Below are positions 52,692-57,368 of a stretch of 57,368 nt of DNA, piece after piece. Positions within the stretch are counted from its first letter, which is position 1. Each line of letters starts with the position of its first letter. The notes beneath the pieces were generated by a model. It did no database searches and was not told where the DNA came from. It saw nothing but the letters and a program-made list of their open reading frames with translations. The position numbers were made by a program, and so were the translations under genes. The stretch comes from Microbacterium sp. SA39 (GTDB lineage Bacteria; Actinomycetota; Actinomycetes; Actinomycetales; Microbacteriaceae), in the NCBI RefSeq assembly GCF_000967865.1, contig NZ_JXRU01000022.1, forward strand, positions 1 through 57,368, in the 5' to 3' direction.

Positions 52692-53755
52692 GCGAAATTC
52701 TGACCCTCGATACCGTCGAGGTCCATGCGGAAGGCGAGCCGGGGCGCGTCGTGCTGAACGCCGCCGGTCTCGTGCGGGGCGAGACGATGGCTGAGCGCCT
52801 CGCCTACTGCCGGGAGAATCTCGACGGTCTGCGGCGGATGCTTCTTCACGAGCCGCGCGGTTATCCCGGACTCTGCGCCGTGTTCGTGCTCCCCGCCGTG
52901 AACCCGGGGTCGGACTTCGGAATCGTCGTGCTCGAACAGGGAGGCTTCACACCCATGTCGGGCAGCAACACGATGTGCACGGTGACCGCCATCCTGGAAA
53001 CAGGGATGCTTCCGATGCGGGAGCCCACCACCGAGGTCACGATCGACACCGCGGTAGGCGTGGTCCGCGCCATCGCCCACGTATCGGGCTCGAAGGTGAC
53101 GGCAGTGACCGTGGTGAACGTCCCGGCGTTCGTCGTCGACCTCGACATGCCGCTCGACATACCCGGCGTGGGCACGGTACCCGCCGACATCGTCTTCGGC
53201 GGCCAGTTCTTCGCCCAGGTCAAGGCGAGCGACTGCGGTGTCGATCTGGTCCCCGGCAACGGGCGCGACCTCGCCCGGATGGGAGCGCTGATCAAGCTCG
53301 CCGCCAGGAGACAGACGGTCGTCGCCCACCCTCTCAATCCGGAGATCAATCGCATCGACCTCGTGATGATCCACACCGGCGATCGCCTGAACGGGCGCGA
53401 GGATCGCAACACCGTGGTGCTCACCAACGGCGAGCTCCGCGACGATGCTCCCGCGACCTGGACAGGCGCTCTCGACCGGTCGCCGTGCGGCACCGGCACG
53501 AGCGCACGGATGGCCGCATTGCACGCACGAGGTCAGCTCGCGATCGGAGAGGACTTCTCCCACCGCAGCATCATCGGCACCGAGTTCGTCGGTCGGCTGA
53601 CCGGCGAGACCGATGTCGCCGGCGTTCGCGCCGTGCTCCCCACCGTCACCGGACGCGCCTGGATCACGGGGCGCGCTCAATGGACGCTCGACGAGACAGA
53701 TCCGTTCCCGCACGGCTACACCGTCGGCGACATCTGGTCGCCGGACGCATCCTGA
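52688..53755 (+). CDS. Proline racemase-family enzyme with Ser/Cys active site (4-hydroxyproline epimerase or 3-hydroxyproline dehydratase)
   Basis: The 355-residue product is a proline racemase-superfamily member. The second catalytic Cys is present (C267 in DRSPCGTGTSA). The first is replaced by Ser (S91 in FTPMSGSNTM, where racemases have MCGH). Cys/Cys members epimerise; Thr/Cys members dehydrate trans-3-hydroxy-L-proline; Ser/Cys members are described as having mixed or either activity. Given its neighbours, 4-hydroxyproline 2-epimerase is the most economical call. ATG at 52688 overlaps the preceding stop codon. Confidence 0.88.
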   Translation: MSEILTLDTVEVHAEGEPGRVVLNAAGLVRGETMAERLAYCRENLDGLRRMLLHEPRGYPGLCAVFVLPAVNPGSDFGIVVLEQGGFTPMSGSNTMCTVTAILETGMLPMREPTTEVTIDTAVGVVRAIAHVSGSKVTAVTVVNVPAFVVDLDMPLDIPGVGTVPADIVFGGQFFAQVKASDCGVDLVPGNGRDLARMGALIKLAARRQTVVAHPLNPEINRIDLVMIHTGDRLNGREDRNTVVLTNGELRDDAPATWTGALDRSPCGTGTSARMAALHARGQLAIGEDFSHRSIIGTEFVGRLTGETDVAGVRAVLPTVTGRAWITGRAQWTLDETDPFPHGYTVGDIWSPDAS

Positions 53756-53783
53756 TCAGACCTCTTCACGAAGGCAGTTCTCC

Positions 53784-55262
53784 ATGACTCATTTCATCAA
53801 CGGATCGATCCGCGACGAAGGATTCCGCGGCACGGTACGCGACCCGTCGAACGGCGACGTGGTCGCCGACATCTCGATGGGGGACGCCGAGACCGTCGAC
53901 AGCGCCGTGCGCGCGGCGCGGGCCGCCTATCCCGGCTGGTCGCGGGCGACGCCGGCCGAGAGATCGTCCGCTCTTGCCGAGCTCGCGAAGCGTCTCGACG
54001 CACGCTCGGAGGAGATCGCCGCGCTCGAGAGTCGTCAGGCCGGCAAGCCCATTCGTCTCACGCGAGAGTTCGATGTGCCGGGGACCGTCGACAACGCAGC
54101 CTTCTTCGCCGGTGCCGCACGCAACCTCGAGGGCAAGGCGTCGGGCGAGTACTCCGGCTCGCACACGTCGAGCGTCCGCCGGGAGTCGATCGGCGTCGTC
54201 GGCTCGATCGCGCCGTGGAACTACCCGCTGCAGATGGCGGGTTGGAAGATCTTCCCGGCGATCGCTGCGGGCAACACCATCGTTCTCAAGCCGTCCGAGC
54301 TGACGCCGCTGACCTCCCTGATCCTGGCCGAGGCCGCGCAGGAAGCGGGGATCCCCGACGGCGTCATCAACGTCATCACCGGCACCGGGGCCGATGTCGG
54401 GGCCCCGCTGTTGCGGCATCCCGATGTCGACATGCTGTCGTTCACGGGGTCGACCCGCGTCGGACAGACCGTGCTCGAAGCGGCCGCGACGACCGCGAAG
54501 CGGGTGCATCTCGAGCTGGGCGGCAAGGCCCCCTTCGTTGTCCACGACGACGCCGATCTCACGGCGGCCATTCACGGCGCCGTCGCGGGAAGCCTCATCA
54601 ACACCGGGCAGGACTGCACCGCCGCGACCCGGGCGATCGTGCACCGCTCGGTCTATGACGATTTCATCTCCGGGGTGGCGGAGCTGTATCAGCGGGTGGT
54701 GCTCGGTCCGACCGCAGACCCATCCACGGATCAGGGTCCGCTCATCTCGGCCGCGCACCGCGACAAGGTCGCCGCGATGGTAGACCGCGCACGGGGCTAC
54801 GCCCGCGTCGTCACCGGCGGAAGCATCCCCGGCGGCACGCTCGCGAATGGGTTCTACTACCCACCGACTCTCGTCTCAGACGCCGATCCCCGCAGCGAGA
54901 TCGTGCGTGACGAGGTCTTCGGACCGGTTCTGGTCGTGATGCCGTTCGACTCGGACGATGAGGCGATCGATCTGGCGAACGACAGCCCGTACGGCCTCGC
55001 CGCCTCGGTGTGGACGCGGGACGTGTATCGGGCGCTACGCGCCACCGAACAGATCCGTGCGGGATGCGTCTGGGTCAACGACCACATCTCGATCATCAGC
55101 GAGATGCCCCACGGCGGCATGAAACAGTCCGGATTCGGCAAGGACATGTCGACGTACTCGTTCGATGACTACACGGTGATCAAGCACGTCATGTTCGACC
55201 GCACCGGCACGGCCCGCCGCGACTGGCACCGCACCGTGTTCGCTGACGCCTCGCGGCGCTGA
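53784..55262 (+). CDS. NAD(P)-dependent aldehyde dehydrogenase (probable 2-oxoglutarate semialdehyde dehydrogenase)
   Basis: The 492-residue product has PWNYPLQMAGWK, FTGSTRVGQTV, the Glu in LELGGKAPFVV and C278 in NTGQDCTAATR, the full ALDH active site. In hydroxyproline catabolism this position is held by 2-oxoglutarate semialdehyde dehydrogenase, giving 2-oxoglutarate. The GQDCTA stretch also occurs in aminobutyraldehyde dehydrogenases, so substrate choice rests on the operon. It is the last gene of the operon; 28 bases separate it from the preceding gene. Confidence 0.9.
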   Translation: MTHFINGSIRDEGFRGTVRDPSNGDVVADISMGDAETVDSAVRAARAAYPGWSRATPAERSSALAELAKRLDARSEEIAALESRQAGKPIRLTREFDVPGTVDNAAFFAGAARNLEGKASGEYSGSHTSSVRRESIGVVGSIAPWNYPLQMAGWKIFPAIAAGNTIVLKPSELTPLTSLILAEAAQEAGIPDGVINVITGTGADVGAPLLRHPDVDMLSFTGSTRVGQTVLEAAATTAKRVHLELGGKAPFVVHDDADLTAAIHGAVAGSLINTGQDCTAATRAIVHRSVYDDFISGVAELYQRVVLGPTADPSTDQGPLISAAHRDKVAAMVDRARGYARVVTGGSIPGGTLANGFYYPPTLVSDADPRSEIVRDEVFGPVLVVMPFDSDDEAIDLANDSPYGLAASVWTRDVYRALRATEQIRAGCVWVNDHISIISEMPHGGMKQSGFGKDMSTYSFDDYTVIKHVMFDRTGTARRDWHRTVFADASRR

Positions 55263-55305
55263 TCGACCTGCGAACACGACGACATGTGAGGACCCGGGAT
55301 ACGGA

Positions 55306-55756
55306 TCAGCTCACGTGGGCGTGCTGCCGCTCAGGCGCCGCGGGCGTGATGGCCGTCATCATCGCGCTTGTGTCGACGGTTGCAGCTTTCGCAGCCGGAC
55401 TGTCGCGCTCCCCAGTGAGTTCAAACCCAAGCTTGTCGAGCACCCTCAATGAGCCCGTATTCCACTCGCGAACTGTGGGAGCCAGATGGTCGTACCCGAC
55501 GGCTGCGGCGCGATCGACAATCCACGACGAACAGCCCCGGTGCCGGCGTCGGCTCGTAGGCACGAAGCCAGTCCTGCATCTCTGCGACAGTGGGACGACC
55601 ATCCGGTGAGATGCGCCGCCGTGCAGGAACGCGCTCGTCCCGCTCTTCCTACAGCCGACGATGGAACGCAGCATCGGCAACCTGCCACGGGCGAAGGCTC
55701 AGACGCTCCGTACGAAAGTTGTCCTGAATTCGAGGCACGTCATCTCGGCGCTCCAT
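55306..55756 (-). pseudogene. Frameshifted GNAT-family acetyltransferase
   Basis: On the minus strand an N-terminal part begins at 55756 with NFRTERLSLRPWQVADAAFH, a typical GNAT start, and stops after 35 codons. The end of a GNAT domain (REWNTGSLRVLDKLGFELTGE) appears in another frame, ending at 55306. At least one frameshift separates the parts, and the acetyl-CoA motif Q/RxxGxG/A is not readable in either. Confidence 0.6.
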
Positions 55757-56214
55757 GTGGGCAGTATGCCGTAGGGGCGCTTCGCGGGAGCGCAGATCAG
55801 CAGAGGGCAGAAGCATTGTCGAATCACACCTGACGCACCTCACCTGCGGCGATGTCATCGAGGTACGCTCCCGACATGAAGTTCGAAGATGCGACAAGCG
55901 AGGTGGCTCACTTGCGCGAAAGGCTGGCCGCGATCGAGAAGCAGCAATCCTAGCTTCGGCTCGCAGGGCTGAGTGTGGGCGGCGGTGTCGCTGCCGACAG
56001 CCGGCGGTGGGAACTCGAAGAAGAAGCACGCACCGTGAAGTCACGATTGGTTGAACTCGCCGCATAAGAGCACGTCTGCCGTTCCTCTCCATGCGATTGA
56101 GCTGTCGCAGCAAGCGCGTTCCTGTGGGCGATCGGCTGAGTCGCGCATCAGGCGTCGTTCTCGCCCGCTGACCACCACGAGAGCGGGTGTTTCACAGAGA
56201 GCGAAAACAGAGGT
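55757..56214. other. Stretch without a convincing gene
   Basis: No full-length gene is visible. A 25-codon frame, MKFEDATSEVAHLRERLAAI plus EKQQS, lies at 55876-55953 on the plus strand and looks like a coiled-coil piece. A second piece, WELEEEARTVKSRLVELAA, ends near 56066. Both may be debris of one former gene. Confidence 0.4.
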
Positions 56215-56245
56215 TTGACCTTCCCCCTGGGGGAAGCCAGAACCT
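56215..56245 (+). promoter_or_regulatory. MerR-type promoter with central dyad before the SDR gene
   Basis: A -35-like TTGACC (56215-56220) runs straight into the perfect dyad CTTCCCCC-T-GGGGGAAG (56220-56236). That is the geometry of MerR-family promoters, where the dyad fills an over-long 19-20 base spacer. A -10 would fall near 56240-56246 (GAACCTT, poor match). No merR gene is in the window. Confidence 0.55.
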
Positions 56246-56344
56246 TGAGCCATGCAGGAAATGAGGTCTCGACAGGTGTCGGTCAACAGCCTGAAACCCC
56301 CTGCATACTCACCTCATCGAAATAGTGAATCTGGAGATGCAGAC

Positions 56345-57130
56345 ATGGAAAGCGTGAATCGTGATCGGCTGGATGGGCGGCGCGCTCTGGTGACAGGCGG
56401 TTCTAAGGGATCGGGAGCGGCTGTCGCGGAGCGCCTCCGCGAACTGGGCGCTGATGTATATGTGACGGCACGGTCCATGCCGAGCGGGTATGAGTTCCCG
56501 GACCGGTTCATCGCCGCCGACACGTCGACGACCGAGGGCACGGCGACGGTAGCGTCGCGCATTCAGGAGGCCGGAGGTGTCGACGTCCTCGTCCACGTTG
56601 TCGGGGGTGCTTCGACGCCTTCCGGCGGTTTCGTGAAGATCACCGACGAGCAGTGGATGATCGAGCTCAATCTCAACTTCCTGGGCGCTGTCCGGCTGGA
56701 TCGCGCACTTCTTCCGGCGATGATCGATTCCGGTTCTGGCGTGGTGATCCACTTCACTTCGATTCAGCGGCAGATGCCGCAGTTCGACGCTTCCCTCGCC
56801 TACGCGGCCGCGAAGGCAGCGCTTCGCACTTACAGCAAGGGGCTCGCGAACGAGCTCGCCCCGAAGGGGGTTCGAGTGAACGCCATCAGCCCTGGCGGCA
56901 TCGAGACCGACGCGTACGAACGGTTCGTCGACCGGATCGCGGAGGGTAACGACCTCAGCCGAGATGCCGCGAAGCAGCACATACTCGACTCTCTTGGCGG
57001 CGTGCCGCTCGGCCGGTTCGCTCACACCGAGGAGATCGCCGATCTTGTGGCTTTCCTCGTCTCTGACAGAGCGTCGGGAATCGTCGGGGCCGAGTATGTC
57101 ATCGACGGCGGAACTGTTCCGACGATCTAG
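56345..57130 (+). CDS. Short-chain dehydrogenase/reductase
   Basis: The 261-residue product has the cofactor motif TGGSKGSGAAVAERL (a TGxxxGxG variant, residues 17-31), VVGGAS in place of the usual NNAG, and the catalytic S139, Y153 and K157 (YAAAK). The C-terminus ends IVGAEYVIDGGTVPTI, as in 3-ketoacyl reductase-like SDRs. The substrate is unknown. ATG at 56345 has GGAG 9 bases upstream. The gene follows a MerR-type promoter, so it may be induced by a toxic compound. An IS481 element follows directly. Confidence 0.9.
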   Translation: MESVNRDRLDGRRALVTGGSKGSGAAVAERLRELGADVYVTARSMPSGYEFPDRFIAADTSTTEGTATVASRIQEAGGVDVLVHVVGGASTPSGGFVKITDEQWMIELNLNFLGAVRLDRALLPAMIDSGSGVVIHFTSIQRQMPQFDASLAYAAAKAALRTYSKGLANELAPKGVRVNAISPGGIETDAYERFVDRIAEGNDLSRDAAKQHILDSLGGVPLGRFAHTEEIADLVAFLVSDRASGIVGAEYVIDGGTVPTI

Positions 57131-57167
57131 ATGTTCTTCCCAGGGACGTTGTGAACGGCTGAGTTAG

Positions 57168-57227
57168 CGAAGACCTCCGGGCAGGATGTGGGTTACCACA
57201 CTCACATTCCACACACGGAGGTCTTCG
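57168..57227 (+). promoter_or_regulatory. Hairpin that hides the ribosome site of the IS481 transposase
   Basis: CGAAGACCTCCG (57168-57179) is perfectly mirrored by CGGAGGTCTTCG (57216-57227). The second arm contains the Shine-Dalgarno GGAGG and the first base of the GTG start. In a transcript entering from outside the element, the hairpin would cover both. The left end of the window shows the same design. Confidence 0.6.
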
Positions 57228-57368
57228 TGACTCACGCTAATGCACCCCTGACGCCTGTCGGTCGGGCTCGTCTGGCGGACCTGATCAACACTCAAGGCTG
57301 GTCGGTACGGCGAGCGGCCGAGCGGTTCCAGGTGTCGCCGGCAACAGCATCGAAATGGGCTCATCGAG
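57227..57368 (+). CDS. IS481-family transposase, N-terminal part (runs off the window)
   Basis: From GTG at 57227, 47 codons are visible: VTHANAPLTPVGRARLADLI, then QGWSVRRAAERFQVSPATA and KWAHR. This is the N-terminal helix-turn-helix of IS481-family transposases, which bind the element ends. GGAGG (57217-57221) lies 5 bases before the start. The catalytic DDE part lies beyond the window. Confidence 0.88.
   Translation, partial: MTHANAPLTPVGRARLADLINTQGWSVRRAAERFQVSPATASKWAHR

Noticed and set aside
1..57368. tRNA, rRNA or CRISPR array
   Set aside because: No T-loop GGTTCRAATCC-like signature, rRNA segment or regularly spaced repeat was seen by eye in the intergenic regions.

Overview
The window is chromosomal DNA of a high-GC actinomycete. 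The best guess is a Microbacterium or a close relative in Microbacteriaceae. The support is indirect: GC-rich third positions, many GTG starts, dense gene packing with ATGA/GTGA overlaps, the recurring word GGATGCC/GGCATCC, REP-like words of the TGAGCGAGCGAAG type, a putA without a DNA-binding domain, a ClpB behind an HspR-type HAIR box, and an LAxTG-type sorting signal. No rRNA, tRNA or CRISPR array was recognised.

Layout. 0-5.2 kb: an internally deleted IS481-type remnant, a coiled-coil protein with 33-bp tandem repeats, pyrE with a ROK-family gene, an orphan AAA+ ATPase, xthA and a HAD phosphatase. 5.2-15.6 kb: a sortase-anchored surface protein, a VOC/HxlR/DHFR-like operon with overlapping palindromes in its promoter, an MFS exporter, a NarL-type two-component pair, a BenE-type transporter and a NatAB-type ABC exporter. 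15.6-28.5 kb: putA with a divergent LysR gene, a deletion scar that beheaded two divergent genes (amidohydrolase and TetR), a glycosyltransferase, a nitroreductase, a purine module (8-oxoguanine deaminase and NCS2 permease) and an APC permease. 28.5-43.2 kb: clpB, coaBC, an NRDE protein, a GlxA-type regulator, two GT4 glycosyltransferases, a MarR pair, and a GH38 alpha-mannosidase divergent from a LacI regulator with two matching operators.

43.2-57.4 kb is the accessory part. It holds a graveyard of fragments (a truncated membrane protein, an IS481 3' end and an MFS 3' end with an in-frame TGA), a CGNR regulator divergent from a flavin monooxygenase and an isochorismatase-like hydrolase, a GntR regulator, and a seven-gene operon. 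That operon reads as a complete trans-4-hydroxy-L-proline pathway: ABC uptake, a proline-racemase-family epimerase, a flavoprotein that oxidises cis-4-hydroxy-D-proline, a DHDPS-family deaminase and a 2-oxoglutarate semialdehyde dehydrogenase. Its putative GntR operator also lies in front of the regulator gene. The end holds a broken GNAT gene, an SDR gene behind a MerR-like promoter, and the 5' end of an IS481 transposase.

Together putA and the hydroxyproline operon give the strain two routes from imino acids to the glutamate/2-oxoglutarate node. The most notable observations are the Ser/Cys (not Cys/Cys) active site of the epimerase-like enzyme, hairpins that bury the Shine-Dalgarno of the IS481 transposase, the double 5' truncation at about 21.17 kb, REP sequence that has become the N-terminus of an ABC permease, and several unusually clean operator palindromes. 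All functional assignments come from reading motifs by eye; no database search was run.
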